This document shows, piece by piece, positions 41,428 to 52,628 of a stretch of DNA of 57,092 bases. This stretch comes from Vicinamibacteria bacterium (GTDB lineage Bacteria > Acidobacteriota > Vicinamibacteria > Fen-336 > JAGNNV01): contig JAIBCN010000221.1 of the NCBI GenBank assembly GCA_019694155.1, positions 1 to 57,092 of the forward strand, read 5' to 3'. Each line of letters begins with the position of its first letter. The first letter of the stretch is position 1. Position numbers and translations under genes: made by a program. The notes beneath the pieces were generated by a model that was not told the origin of the DNA, did no database searches, and was given only the letters and a program-made list of their open reading frames with translations.

Positions 41428-42675
41428 TTAGTGGCGGGCCGCCACCGGAGCCGCCTGTTTGTCCGCTTTCGCCGCGGTTGCCTTCTGCTTTTCGTGCTCC
41501 GCGTAGGCCTCGCGGAGTTTCGAGATCGCCACCGCCTTCTCCTCCGGCGTGAGGATGATCTGGCGGGAAAGGACCACGGACATGGTGCCCGTGGGTTCGC
41601 GCAGGAAGTCGTCGAGGGTCCGTCCGAACCGGGATTGCACGTCTTCGACCGCGGTCGACAGATCGGGCCCGATCTGGGCCGGGCTCTTCACCCCCAGCGC
41701 GGAAATGGAGTGGCACACGAAGCAGCCGGTCTTGACGAACCACCCGCCCGGGCCCGTCTTCATGCGCTCTTCGTCGGCCTTCTCCTGCTCGGTCTGCGGC
41801 TCGGAATGCGGCACCCCGGGGATGAAGGCCGCGGGGACCGGCGACTTCTTCCACGACAGGACCAGCATGGCCAGGGCTTGCGCGTCCTTGGTGCCGAAGT
41901 TGAAGTTCGGCATCACCGTCTCCGTCACCAGGGACCGCGGATCCTTGAAGTGCGCCACGTGCCAGGCGAAGGATGTCTTCTGGCCGGACAGACGCCCGTA
42001 CTCGTACTGTTCCGCCTCCTTGTCGCCGACATAGGTGAGGTCCGGCCCGATGGTGCCGCCGCGCCCGTTGACCACGTGACAGCCGCGGCAGCCCTTCTCC
42101 TGGACGAGCTTCTTCGCGTGATTGATGGCGTCCGCACCCTTGGTCTCGCGTTCGTAGCGGTGGCACACGTTGCAGTTCATCTGCATGAGCGCGGCCTTGT
42201 TGTCCACGAGCGAATACTCCGAGCCGAGCTGCTTGCCGAGGAGCGGCTCGTTCCAGTGCTCGATGGGCCCGTGCGCGGGGCCGGCATCGATGGCCCAACC
42301 CTGGCCGCCATGGCAGGAAGTGCAGCCGAAAGTCTCGGGCGGATGGCTCTTGAGGATCTCCGCGGGATGCGTGCGGAACGGCTCGTCCGCGGTCTCGAAG
42401 CCCTTCCAGCCGAGAGCCTGGTGACAAGTCACGCAGCGATCGGCTTTCGCCATGCTGGGAATCCAGATCTGCTGAAGCCCGGTGGGAACGGTCTTCGCCT
42501 TGTCCGGTCCGAATTTCTCCGCGACCAGGCGCTTGAACTCGGCCTGGTACCAGCGCCATTCATGCTCGCGGTCGTTCCGAGCGAAGAGGACCGTGGAGAT
42601 CACGAGCAGGACGCCGACCACGGCGAGGACGGGCCGGTCGATGCGCGGATAGGGGGAATTGGTTCGCTTTTCCAT
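41428..42675 (-). CDS. Membrane-anchored pentahaem cytochrome c of the nos operon
   Basis: A 415-aa protein with an N-terminal helix (PVLAVVGVLLVISTVLFA, about 15-32) and a periplasmic domain with five CxxCH haem sites: CVTCH 81, CTSCH 118, CNVCH 168, CRGCH 196 and CFVCH 318. The first three are spaced like a multihaem electron wire and the last two sit in mono-haem cytochrome c-like folds (GPDLTYVGDK, GPDLSTAVED). Together with the adjacent cytochrome b and Rieske genes it looks like the cytochrome c arm of a bc-like quinol oxidase delivering electrons to NosZ. AGGAGG precedes ATG 42675. The C-terminal 40 residues are charged, rich in Lys/Ala. Confidence 0.88.
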   Translation of the reverse strand: MEKRTNSPYPRIDRPVLAVVGVLLVISTVLFARNDREHEWRWYQAEFKRLVAEKFGPDKAKTVPTGLQQIWIPSMAKADRCVTCHQALGWKGFETADEPFRTHPAEILKSHPPETFGCTSCHGGQGWAIDAGPAHGPIEHWNEPLLGKQLGSEYSLVDNKAALMQMNCNVCHRYERETKGADAINHAKKLVQEKGCRGCHVVNGRGGTIGPDLTYVGDKEAEQYEYGRLSGQKTSFAWHVAHFKDPRSLVTETVMPNFNFGTKDAQALAMLVLSWKKSPVPAAFIPGVPHSEPQTEQEKADEERMKTGPGGWFVKTGCFVCHSISALGVKSPAQIGPDLSTAVEDVQSRFGRTLDDFLREPTGTMSVVLSRQIILTPEEKAVAISKLREAYAEHEKQKATAAKADKQAAPVAARH

Positions 42676-42684
42676 GGCTTCCTC

Positions 42685-44040
42685 CTAGAGCCGCCCCGGA
42701 ATGTCGGGCCAGGCTTCCCAGGGCCAGTAGATGTGCCAGTACGGGCCGCGCATCACCGTGCCCACGAAGGTGAGGGTCAGGACGAAGGCGCAAAGCAGGA
42801 GGAACACAAGGTTCTGCCGGCGACGAGCCCGGGCGAACCAGACGCCGGCCGCCTCCTTCGGGCTCCGATCGAGCCACGGCCACAGAATCAGGAGGGTCAC
42901 CAGCAGTCCGGGCAGGACCACGCCGCCCACGAACGCGCCGTTGACCGTGAACGAGCCGATCTTGATGGTGGTGTCGGTGACGATCTCCTGCAGCCACAGG
43001 AAGTACCACGGGGCCTTGGCCGGGTTGGGCGTCACCAGGGGATTCGCGGGCTCTTCCAGGGGCGAGCGCACGAAGGTCGCAAGGATCGAGATGAGGGCGA
43101 TGGTGGCGAGGGTCACGAGATTGGCGCGACGCACGAGGTCGGGAACCGCGTTCACCATCTTGTCCAGGCGGCTGATCGAGGTCGCCTTGATCACCGGAGA
43201 GGTGCCGCGCGCGATGCCGAGGAGGGTGTAGGTCTTGGTGGAACTCGCGGGGGCTTCCTGCAGTTCGTTCTCCCGGGCCTCCTTGTCCACCGCGGCGAGA
43301 CCACCGTCCTTGCGCACTCTCCACATGTGGTACGCGAACAATGCGCCCACCGCGATGGGGAGGACCACGATGTGGAGGACGTAGAAGCGGATCAGAGTGG
43401 GTTGATCGATGGCGCGGCCGCCGATCAGAAGCTCGCGCACCTGGGGTCCGACGAAGGGAATCGACGCGGCGATGTTGGTGCCCACCGTGACCGCCCAGAA
43501 CGCGAGCTGGTCCCAGGGCAGCAGGTAGCCCGTGAAGGAGAGGAGCAGGGTGAAAAGCAGCAGGAACACACCGATCACCCAGTTCCACTCGCGCTTCTGT
43601 CCCTGCCCGACCCCGTTCTTGTAAGCGCCGGTGAGGAACACCCGGACGAGGTGAAGGGCCACGACCACCACCATCAGATGGGCGCCCACGCGGTGGACGG
43701 AGCGCAGCCACGAGCCGAAGGTCACCACGTACTCGATGTCCTTGATGGACGCGTAGGCGCGCTCGACCGATGGAACGTACAGGAACAGGAGAGGTCCGCC
43801 CGAGAGGATCAGCAGGAGGAAGAGAGCGGCCGACCCGGTGCCGAGCCAGAACGAGTACTTCCAGGCCAGAGACGCGCGGGAGACCTTGGCCGGAAACATG
43901 TGTAGGGCGAAGTTGGAGACGATGGCGTCGCCCGATTCGCGGTCGGAGCGCGGCCGGAAGCTCCAGAAGGGTTGCGGGTGAACACCCGGAGCCTCGGGTC
44001 CTTGGGACCGTTTGAGGAAGGAAAGGAAGGGAAAGGCCAT
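42685..44040 (-). CDS. Cytochrome b of a bc-like quinol oxidoreductase in the nos operon
   Basis: A 451-aa protein uniting the b6-like four-helix part and the subunit IV-like part. Haem b ligands lie in SVHRVGAHLMVVVVALHLVR and FYVLHIVVLPIAVGALFAYH (His pairs 14 residues apart), and YLLPWDQLAFWAVTVGTNI is the typical Qo-side segment. The Q-site PEWY equivalent reads KAPWYFLWLQE, close to the PDWY/PPWY variants. It should oxidise menaquinol or ubiquinol with the Rieske protein encoded just upstream (11-bp gap) and pass electrons to the pentahaem cytochrome. Confidence 0.92.
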   Translation of the reverse strand: MAFPFLSFLKRSQGPEAPGVHPQPFWSFRPRSDRESGDAIVSNFALHMFPAKVSRASLAWKYSFWLGTGSAALFLLLILSGGPLLFLYVPSVERAYASIKDIEYVVTFGSWLRSVHRVGAHLMVVVVALHLVRVFLTGAYKNGVGQGQKREWNWVIGVFLLLFTLLLSFTGYLLPWDQLAFWAVTVGTNIAASIPFVGPQVRELLIGGRAIDQPTLIRFYVLHIVVLPIAVGALFAYHMWRVRKDGGLAAVDKEARENELQEAPASSTKTYTLLGIARGTSPVIKATSISRLDKMVNAVPDLVRRANLVTLATIALISILATFVRSPLEEPANPLVTPNPAKAPWYFLWLQEIVTDTTIKIGSFTVNGAFVGGVVLPGLLVTLLILWPWLDRSPKEAAGVWFARARRRQNLVFLLLCAFVLTLTFVGTVMRGPYWHIYWPWEAWPDIPGRL

Positions 44041-44051
44041 CGGTGTCTGCC

Positions 44052-44558
44052 TCAGGCGAGGGTGAGTCGGAAGTCGCGCGCCACTTCCTGGGCGAGATCG
44101 ACCACGAGGGATCCGTCATCTACGGAGATGGAAAGGTGGTACCAGGCGAGGGCGCGGGGCGCGGGGCCGGCCACCGCCTTGCCGTCGCCTTCATATCGGG
44201 AGCCATGGCAGGGACACAGGAACCGGTGGGTGAGCTTCATCTTCACCCCGTCGACTTCCTTCGTCTCGGGCTGCGACATGGCCTCGGCGCGCACGGTGCA
44301 GCCGAGATGCGTGCAGACCGCGGAGATGGCGTGGAAGGTCTTGCCCTCGCGGAACACGAACAGGCGCTGGTCGGGCAGGAACTTGAGGCCGTCCGGAAAG
44401 TCGGTGGGCATCCCGATCTTCACCGTGGTGGGGGCGTCGTAGGACACGTTCGGAACCAGCGACCTCAAAGAGGCGGCGGCCTGGAGGCCGAGGCCGGCGA
44501 TCCCGGCTCCGAGTCCGGCCTTCATCATGAAGTCGCGACGATCTTTGTGCTCGGCCAT
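44052..44558 (-). CDS. Rieske [2Fe-2S] protein of the nos bc-like complex
   Basis: A 168-aa protein with a Tat-type N-terminus (DRRDFMMKAGLGAGIAGLGL) and the two Rieske boxes, AVCTHLGCTVR and FLCPCHGSRYEGDG, giving two Cys and two His cluster ligands. The disulfide Cys pair typical of quinol-linked Rieske proteins is present (second Cys of each box). It pairs with the cytochrome b encoded downstream. AAGGAG precedes the ATG, and the stop of the preceding flavoprotein gene is upstream by 2 nt. Confidence 0.94.
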   Translation of the reverse strand: MAEHKDRRDFMMKAGLGAGIAGLGLQAAASLRSLVPNVSYDAPTTVKIGMPTDFPDGLKFLPDQRLFVFREGKTFHAISAVCTHLGCTVRAEAMSQPETKEVDGVKMKLTHRFLCPCHGSRYEGDGKAVAGPAPRALAWYHLSISVDDGSLVVDLAQEVARDFRLTLA

Positions 44559-44560
44559 CC

Positions 44561-46513
44561 TCAGCTCCTTTGCTCGTCAGCCTGAGCGGGGGCGTATCGC
44601 TCGGTGATCTGAAATTTCTCCATGGTCATCGCGTCGGTGGGACACCTGATCGCGCACAGGCCGCAGCGGATGCAGCGGTCGTCGTCCTTCACCATCGCGG
44701 CGAGGGGGAGACCGTTCGCCTGCGCGCGCTCCATGAGCTCCTCGCGCGCTTCCTCGGGAAGGGCCAGGCTCTCGACCGGAACGATGGCGAGGCAGAACTC
44801 GGGGCACACATCGACGCAGCGCGAGCACAGGATGCACTTCTCGGGGTCGTAGATGGTCTGCACATGGCAGACCAGGCAGCGAGACGCCTGCGCGCGCGCC
44901 TCGTTCGCGTCGTAACCGGTCTCCACTTCGGCGATGCCGGTGCGGCGGCCGACATCGAGAGTCGGCGCCGCCTTGCGGTCGAGGATCTCGAAGCCCGCGC
45001 TCATCCGGTACTGCGCGGTGGGCAGGACTTCGATGGCCAGGGTGCGCTCGATGCGCGCGCCCTCGTGCGAGAAGTGTTCGTGGATGGACCGCGCCGCGCG
45101 TTTGCCGTTCGCGACCGCCTCGATGAGATTCCGGGGACCGAAGGCCACGTCGCCGCCGGCATAGACCCCGGGAGCGGTGGTGGCGAGGGTGGTGGCATCG
45201 ATCTTCACCGAACCGCTTCGCAGGACTTCGACGCCATCCTCGGGCTTGAGGAAGCTCAGGTCCGTCTGCTGGCCGATGGCGAGGATGCAGGAGTCGGCCT
45301 CGATGGTGAGGACGTCTTCGTCGTCATAGACCGGCGCGAAACGGCCGTTCTCATCGAAGACGGAACGGACCGCGCGGAGTTCGATCGCCCGCAGCCTGGA
45401 CTCACCGAGGAATCGCTTGGGGCCGCGGCCGGGCAGAAAGGCCACCCCCTCGTGCTTGGTCTCCTCGAACTCCTCGTGCCCTTGAGTGGTGCGCAGGACC
45501 GGCATCTCCTCGAATCGCTCGAGGGAGACGATGGTCACTTCGGAAGCGCCTCCGCGGATCGCGGCGCGGGCCGAGTCGATCGCCTCCTTCGCACGCGCCT
45601 CGGACTCGGAGACCAGGGTGTCGAGTTCCTGCTCCGCGGTCTCGCGGCCCAGACGAAGGGCGGTGCGCGCGGCGTCGAAGGCGACGAACCCGCCGCCGAT
45701 CACCACGACTTTGCGTCCGAGGGGAAGCCGATACCCGCGATTGACGTTGAGGAGGTAGTCGACCGCCTTCACCACGCCGTCGAGCTCGACGCCGGGAGCG
45801 GACAGTTCGCGACCGCGGGACACGCCCACGGAGAGGAAGAAGGCTTCGAAGCCCTGGGCCCGGAGTTCCTTGAGGCCGAAGGTCGGGGTCAGAGGCGCCT
45901 TGGTGCGCAGGGTGACGCCGAGAGACAGGATCTTGTCGATCTCCTGACGGATCAGGGTTCGAGGCAGCCGGTACTCGGGAATGCCGAAGCGCATCATGCC
46001 GCCCGGCTCTTCCGACGCTTCGAGGACGGTGACGCTGTAACCCAGGAGAGCAAGATCGTGGGCGGCGGCAAGCCCGGCCGGACCGGCGCCGATCACCGCG
46101 ACCTTCCGGCCTTTCGCCGCGTCGGGCAGGGCGCGCACCGGCGCGGTGGGCAGGTGGCCCGGGAACCGGTTGCCCTCGCCGATGAGGGTGTGGCGCAGGA
46201 GGTCCTGGGTGTCGGGACGGATCGACTCGGCGCCGTAGCGCTCGGTGACGTAGCGCTTCAGGGAACGGATGGCGATGGGAGCATCGATGGTTCCGCGCCG
46301 GCACGCGTCCTCGCAGGGCGCGGCGCAGACCCGCCCGCACACCGAGGCGAAGGGATTGGGGGCGCGCGCGGTGAGATACGCCTCCTGGTCGCGGCCCTCG
46401 GCGATGAGCTGCACATAGCGACCAGCATCGGTGCCCACGGGGCAACCGGACTGGCACTTGACCTGGCCCTTCCAGTGTTCGAGATCCGGCAGGCGAACCT
46501 TGAGAGTCTTCAT
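44561..46513 (-). CDS. GltD-like FAD/NAD(P) oxidoreductase with N- and C-terminal iron-sulfur domains
   Basis: A 650-aa cytoplasmic protein. Residues 15-75 carry a Cys-rich adrenodoxin/GltD-type domain (CQSGCPVGTDAG, VCGRVCAAPCEDACRRG). An FAD Rossmann motif follows (IGAGPAGLAAAHDLA), then a second nucleotide-binding loop (VVIGGGFVAFDAARTALRLG) and DSCILAIGQQTDL. The C-terminus has two [4Fe-4S] ferredoxin motifs (CILCSRCVDVCPEFC and CIRCGLCAIRCPTDA). It probably moves electrons between NAD(P)H and a ferredoxin or quinone partner. It is first gene of the nos operon, with GGAGGAG upstream of ATG 46513 and an FNR/Dnr-like promoter. Partner and direction of electron flow are unknown. Confidence 0.8.
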   Translation of the reverse strand: MKTLKVRLPDLEHWKGQVKCQSGCPVGTDAGRYVQLIAEGRDQEAYLTARAPNPFASVCGRVCAAPCEDACRRGTIDAPIAIRSLKRYVTERYGAESIRPDTQDLLRHTLIGEGNRFPGHLPTAPVRALPDAAKGRKVAVIGAGPAGLAAAHDLALLGYSVTVLEASEEPGGMMRFGIPEYRLPRTLIRQEIDKILSLGVTLRTKAPLTPTFGLKELRAQGFEAFFLSVGVSRGRELSAPGVELDGVVKAVDYLLNVNRGYRLPLGRKVVVIGGGFVAFDAARTALRLGRETAEQELDTLVSESEARAKEAIDSARAAIRGGASEVTIVSLERFEEMPVLRTTQGHEEFEETKHEGVAFLPGRGPKRFLGESRLRAIELRAVRSVFDENGRFAPVYDDEDVLTIEADSCILAIGQQTDLSFLKPEDGVEVLRSGSVKIDATTLATTAPGVYAGGDVAFGPRNLIEAVANGKRAARSIHEHFSHEGARIERTLAIEVLPTAQYRMSAGFEILDRKAAPTLDVGRRTGIAEVETGYDANEARAQASRCLVCHVQTIYDPEKCILCSRCVDVCPEFCLAIVPVESLALPEEAREELMERAQANGLPLAAMVKDDDRCIRCGLCAIRCPTDAMTMEKFQITERYAPAQADEQRS

Positions 46514-46611
46514 GGAAAGACACTCCTCCGCCCTCTGGTCATCGGGTATCGACGACCGACACAGCTTGGCAGCGTCTCAAGACCCTCGAAAAGAGCCATT
46601 TGCATCATTTC

Positions 46612-46661
46612 GAGACGGATTGTGACGAGCCGTTCGGTCTCCGCTCATGACCGCTGTCATG
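46612..46661 (-). promoter_or_regulatory. nos operon promoter with FNR/Dnr-like dyad at -41.5
   Basis: The 223-bp gap upstream of the operon contains CATGAC-CGCT-GTCATG (46646-46661), a perfect 6-bp dyad with a 4-bp spacer, the geometry of FNR/Dnr/NnrR boxes. On the minus strand CACAAT (46624-46619) is a good -10. A start at 46612 puts the dyad centre at exactly -41.5, the class II activation position. The leader to ATG 46513 would be about 98 nt. Confidence 0.65.
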
Positions 46662-46736
46662 TCGGCGAGAAAATTGTGCGCTGGGGTCCTCTCGGCGACC
46701 CGGCTACTTCGGGGACGATTTCCGCGGACAGGACCT

Positions 46737-46997
46737 CTACGAGGTCCCCTGACCTCCAGGCCGGCCACCACCGCCCGCGCGGTCGATGACCAGGATGAAG
46801 CGGTAGAGGCCGAAGCTCGCCGCGAACAACAGCCCGGAGAGGATCGCGGCCGGGACCGCCACCTCGTGGTGACCGCCGAGAAATGCCTCGAGCGTGGCGG
46901 TGAGGAGCCACATCTGCACCACGAGCAGGATGGCGATCAGGGAGATGGCGCCATCGAGGGCGGTGAGCCCGCGCGAGACCGGAGGCGGCCCACTCAT
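46737..46997 (-). CDS. Small two-helix membrane protein (possibly DUF6755-type)
   Basis: An 86-aa protein with two hydrophobic helices, ISLIAILLVVQMWLLTATLE and VPAAILSGLLFAASFGLYRF, separated by AFLGGHHEVA, and a Gly-rich tail. The pattern recalls small proteins found with Rieske/cytochrome b electron-transfer genes, and I tentatively link it to DUF6755. It is probably an accessory subunit of the membrane complex formed with the neighbouring Rieske protein. The ATG at 46997 overlaps the Rieske stop (ATGA); the frame extends further upstream without support. Confidence 0.55.
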   Translation of the reverse strand: MSGPPPVSRGLTALDGAISLIAILLVVQMWLLTATLEAFLGGHHEVAVPAAILSGLLFAASFGLYRFILVIDRAGGGGRPGGQGTS

Positions 46998-47506
46998 GAT
47001 TTCAGCTCCTCCGGCGCCGAGGATTCCGTTCCCAGGTCGACGCCGGTCGCCCACAGCTCGTCGCCGCGCTGATCCAGCACGATTCGCGGGAGGGGTCGGG
47101 GCGGCGGTCCCTGCAAAACGCGGCCGTCCTCGATGGAGAAGAAGCCGTGATGGCAGGGGCATTCAATCCGCCGGCCGTCGGTCGCAGGAATGACCGCGCA
47201 GGACAGGTGCGTGCACTTCTGCGAGTAGGCCACGTACCGATCCGACTGGGTGTGGAACAGGATGCATGGATCCTGGTCTCCCGGATACCTGAACAGTCTC
47301 ACTCCACCCTTCGGGATGTCGCTCGCGTGGGCGACCAGGGTGCGGGGAAAAGTCTCCGCCCTCCGGAAGTACGATCGCGCGAGGATCCACAGGTTGCCGA
47401 CGAACATGCCGAAGCTGGTCAGGACCAGGAATTTCCCGAACTGACGGCGGGCCACGTAGCGCTCATGAGCCGCCTCGATCGAGAACTCATCGCGCCACAG
47501 CTTCAT
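46994..47506 (-). CDS. Second Rieske [2Fe-2S] protein, membrane-anchored
   Basis: A 170-aa protein with one N-terminal helix ([20 protein letters not shown]) and a Rieske domain: [11 protein letters not shown] and [14 protein letters not shown]. The four cluster ligands and the disulfide Cys pair are present. No twin-arginine motif is obvious ([13 protein letters not shown] is the closest match and could act as one). It sits in a separate module, coupled to a ferredoxin gene upstream (47503-47506 overlap) and a small membrane protein downstream. It may link quinol oxidation to the molybdoenzyme module rather than to NosZ. Confidence 0.88.
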   Translation of the reverse strand: MKLWRDEFSIEAAHERYVARRQFGKFLVLTSFGMFVGNLWILARSYFRRAETFPRTLVAHASDIPKGGVRLFRYPGDQDPCILFHTQSDRYVAYSQKCTHLSCAVIPATDGRRIECPCHHGFFSIEDGRVLQGPPPRPLPRIVLDQRGDELWATGVDLGTESSAPEELKS

Positions 47507-48080
47507 GCCTGCTCCTCCCACATGTAGTCGACCACGTCCACGCTCACGGCATCGACGGTTTCCGGAACCATCATGTAGACCTTGGTCGTGACCTTCTGCT
47601 TCCCGAAGAAAAAGACGTTCGTCGGCTTCTCCCGGCGGCCGAGCAGGATCTCCTCGAGGGGCACGTAGGAGAGGGCCTGCGACGGGCACACTGTCGCGCA
47701 CATGGGCTTCTTCCCCACCGAGGTGCGGTCGTAGCACATGTCGCACTTCATCATCTGCTCCTGGCGCACCATCACCTTGGGGATGCCGAAGGGGCAGGCC
47801 AGCACGCAGTTCGAACAGGCGATGCAGCGCGGCTTCAGCGACGACTGGACGATGCCGTCGTCGGTCTTCTTGATCGCGTCCGCCGGGCAGACCTGGGCGC
47901 AGGTCGGATCGTCGCAGTGCATGCAGACGAAGGGCACGGTGGCGATGGTCTGGCGGCGATCGATGAAATCGAGGTGAATCATCGACTCGCCCCGGTGGTT
48001 GTCGCACTCGGCGCAGGCGTTCACGCACGACTCGCAGCCGATGCAGCGCGAAGGGTCGATGAAGAACTGGCGGCCGAACA

Positions 48081-48081
<1 letters not shown>
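47503..48081 (-). CDS. Four-cluster [4Fe-4S] ferredoxin subunit (NrfC/DmsB-like)
   Basis: A 192-aa protein with four cubane motifs: [47 protein letters not shown] and [20 protein letters not shown]. This is the electron-transfer subunit found in DMSO reductase-family complexes, wiring a molybdoenzyme to a membrane quinol module. No Tat signal is seen, so it is probably cytoplasmic. The GTG shares one base with the stop of the molybdoenzyme gene (TAGTG), indicating coupled translation and a complex. The extra C-terminal 35 residues are typical of the family. Confidence 0.9.
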
Positions 48082-50331
<2,250 letters not shown>

Positions 50332-50339
<8 letters not shown>

Positions 50340-52566
50340 GGCTTTCCTCCTTCAGGCGCATCTGGGCCCGAGCGATGGTCTTCCTCTTGCAGGGAGGACA
50401 GATCTCCTGCCAGGTGGGGGCGGGCCCCTCCATGGCGTAGTTGAAGCCGAGTTCGGGCAGCGCGCGGTTGACGTCGTCGATGTGCATCCGTGAGGCAAAG
50501 CGCTCGCCGCACGAGGCGCAGGACGCTCCCGGACCCTCATCGCCCGCATCCTGGTAGAGCTTCACCCCAAGCTGAGCGGGCCGCTGAAACATGTGAAAGA
50601 ACTTCCCGAAGGGCAGATAGAGCAGAGCCGAGATCACGGTGATCGCGTGGAGGATGGAGAGGAACCCGTAGAACTGACCGCGCAGCCACAAGGTCGACGC
50701 GGTGAGAGCGAGACCGGTGACGGAGATCGCGAAGAGCAGGATCAAGGGAAAGAAATCCATGCCGAAGGACTGCACGGTCATGGCGCTGTTGTCACGCATG
50801 CGGCGGCCGAGGGACAGCGCGATTCCGGCGAGGACCAGGAACGCGGCGAAGTCGAGGCCGTGGAAGAGCAACCACGCGAAGACTGTCCGCACCGGGAAGG
50901 AGGCGGTCGGAAAGCCGAAGACGTAGGTGACGTAGGTCAGTGGATTGTCGGGCAGGGTGCCGAAGTGGATCCAGCCGAAGACGAGAGGGAAGGTGATGGC
51001 CGCGGCGAGCAGGCATCCCCAGAAAAGGAACTGATGCATCCACCAGCGGCGGGTCGAACGGTGGCGGATGAAGGTCTGGCCCAGGAGATGCGTTCCGGTC
51101 ACGACGGCAAGGCGCGGGAGGCTCTTGAGAAGTCCACGACGGAAGGCCATCTCGAATCCTCGCCGGAAGAAGATCCGGGTGGGCGGCTTTTGCAGCCAGA
51201 CCGCGTAGTGAAACGCCACACCCCACGCAGCGAACACCGAGGCGAAGGTGTAGATCACGAGAGCCGCGTCGAAATTCTGCAGGTTCCGGGAGCCCACCAC
51301 GATCGACGCCACCAGCAGGCCCGCGACCATGGTGGCCCACCCGCCGGCCCGAAGCTGGTCGGCGATCTGCTGCTGCGCCGGCGTGAGGTTGAGTTCGAGC
51401 GCTTCCTGCTTTGGGAGCAGGACGCGTCGGTTCAAGAGGAAGAGGCCGAAGGAGGTGGCCGCGAGCAGGGCGAACCCGGGCCACACCGCTCCCGTCCGGT
51501 CGCGGAAGAAGCCGAGGAGCAGGGGCGGAAAGAAGCCTCCGAGGCCGCCCATCGCGCCCACAAGACCCGTGACCGCGCCGGTTTCATTCGGGAAGAACTG
51601 GGGCACGAGCTTGAACACCGCGCCATTGCCGAGACCCAGAAGGGCCGCGCATCCAAGTGCCCCGACGGTGAAGGGGACCATCGCCTTCCACGACAACAGG
51701 AGGGCGAAGGGAATCAGGCCCAGGAACACCGCGTTCAGCACGCGGGCGCCGCCGATGCGGTCGGCGAGAGCGCCGCCGAAGGGTCGAAGCACGGTGGCCA
51801 GAACCACGAAGCCCGCGGCCCGGAAGCCGGCGTCGGCCGGGGTCAGTCCGAAGTCATCCTTGAGAAGGGTGGGCAGGTAGATGGCAAAGGCGACGAACCC
51901 GCCGAAGGTCAGGAAGTAGAAGGCGGAGAGAACCCACGCGAGACGCTCGCGTAGCAACAACGCCACCATGTCCCCGATTCCTTTGGGAGCGGACTTCGCA
52001 GGCGCGTCTCGCGCGAGCAGCCAGAACACTCCGCCCCAGAGGAAGAGCGCGCCGGCGAGACCGGTGAACACTCGTTCCCAGCCGACCGCCGCAGCCAGCA
52101 GGGGGCCCAGGAAAACGGCGGCCGACTGGCCGATGTTGCCCATGCCGTAGACCCCGAGAACTCCGCCCTGCTTCGCGGCCGGGCTCCAGCGCGAGACGTA
52201 GCTCACCCCGACCGAAAAGGATGAACCGGCAAGGCCCAGGAAGAAGGCGGTGACGACGAGGGCTCCATAGGTGTCGGCCTGGGGAACCAGGAACACGGGA
52301 ATCGAGACGGTGAGCATCAGGATCGAGAACACTTTGCGCGCGCCGAATCGGTCGGCCAGGATGCCCATGGGGAGTCGAGCGAGCGAACCGAGCAGCACGG
52401 GAACCGCGACCAGCAGCGCGGTCTCCGTGGACGAGAGGTCAAACCGCTGGCGGAACCGGACCGCGAAAGCGCTGATCAGACCCCACGCGGCAAAGCAGAT
52501 CCCGAAGGAAAACGTACCGAGGGCCAGATGACGACGGAGGGGGCCGGCGGGTTCTTCGGTCGACAT
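50332..52566 (-). CDS. Fusion of NarK-type nitrate/nitrite transporter and NarI-like di-haem b membrane domain
   Basis: A 744-aa protein. Residues 15-380 are a 12-helix MFS of the NarK/NasA transporter group, with [18 protein letters not shown] and [17 protein letters not shown]. Two helices follow (about 410-455), then from about 495 to 674 a five-helix region like NarI/DsrM. His640 and His658 are spaced 18 residues as the NarI haem ligands are, with further His at 502, 511 and 569. A soluble tail (675-744) has two CxxC pairs (683/686 and 723/726) that may bind zinc or an iron-sulfur cluster. It probably takes up nitrate and passes quinol electrons to the adjacent ferredoxin and molybdoenzyme. 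The ATG at 52566 follows GGAAAG. Confidence 0.85.
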
Positions 52567-52597
52567 CGCTTTCCGAAGCATACGGGGCGAAACCGTG

Positions 52598-52619
52598 TCC
52601 CCCTTCGGGCCTTGGGGGA
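52598..52619. repeat. Hairpin between ric1 and the transporter fusion gene
   Basis: TCCCCC (52598-52603) and GGGGGA (52614-52619) flank a 10-base loop in the 62-bp gap. There is no T-run on the minus strand, so it is more likely a processing or attenuation element than a full terminator. Confidence 0.3.
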
Positions 52620-52628
52620 AGCTATTCG

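Noticed and set aside
44860..44880. CxxCH (CLVCH) in the GltD-like protein as a haem c site
   Set aside because: The protein has no export signal and is otherwise cytoplasmic iron-sulfur/flavin; haem c attachment needs the periplasm.
41431..46789. Long plus-strand frames opposite the nos bc-like genes and flavoprotein
   Set aside because: Mirror frames of high-GC genes; the minus strand holds five CxxCH haem sites, Rieske boxes and ferredoxin motifs.
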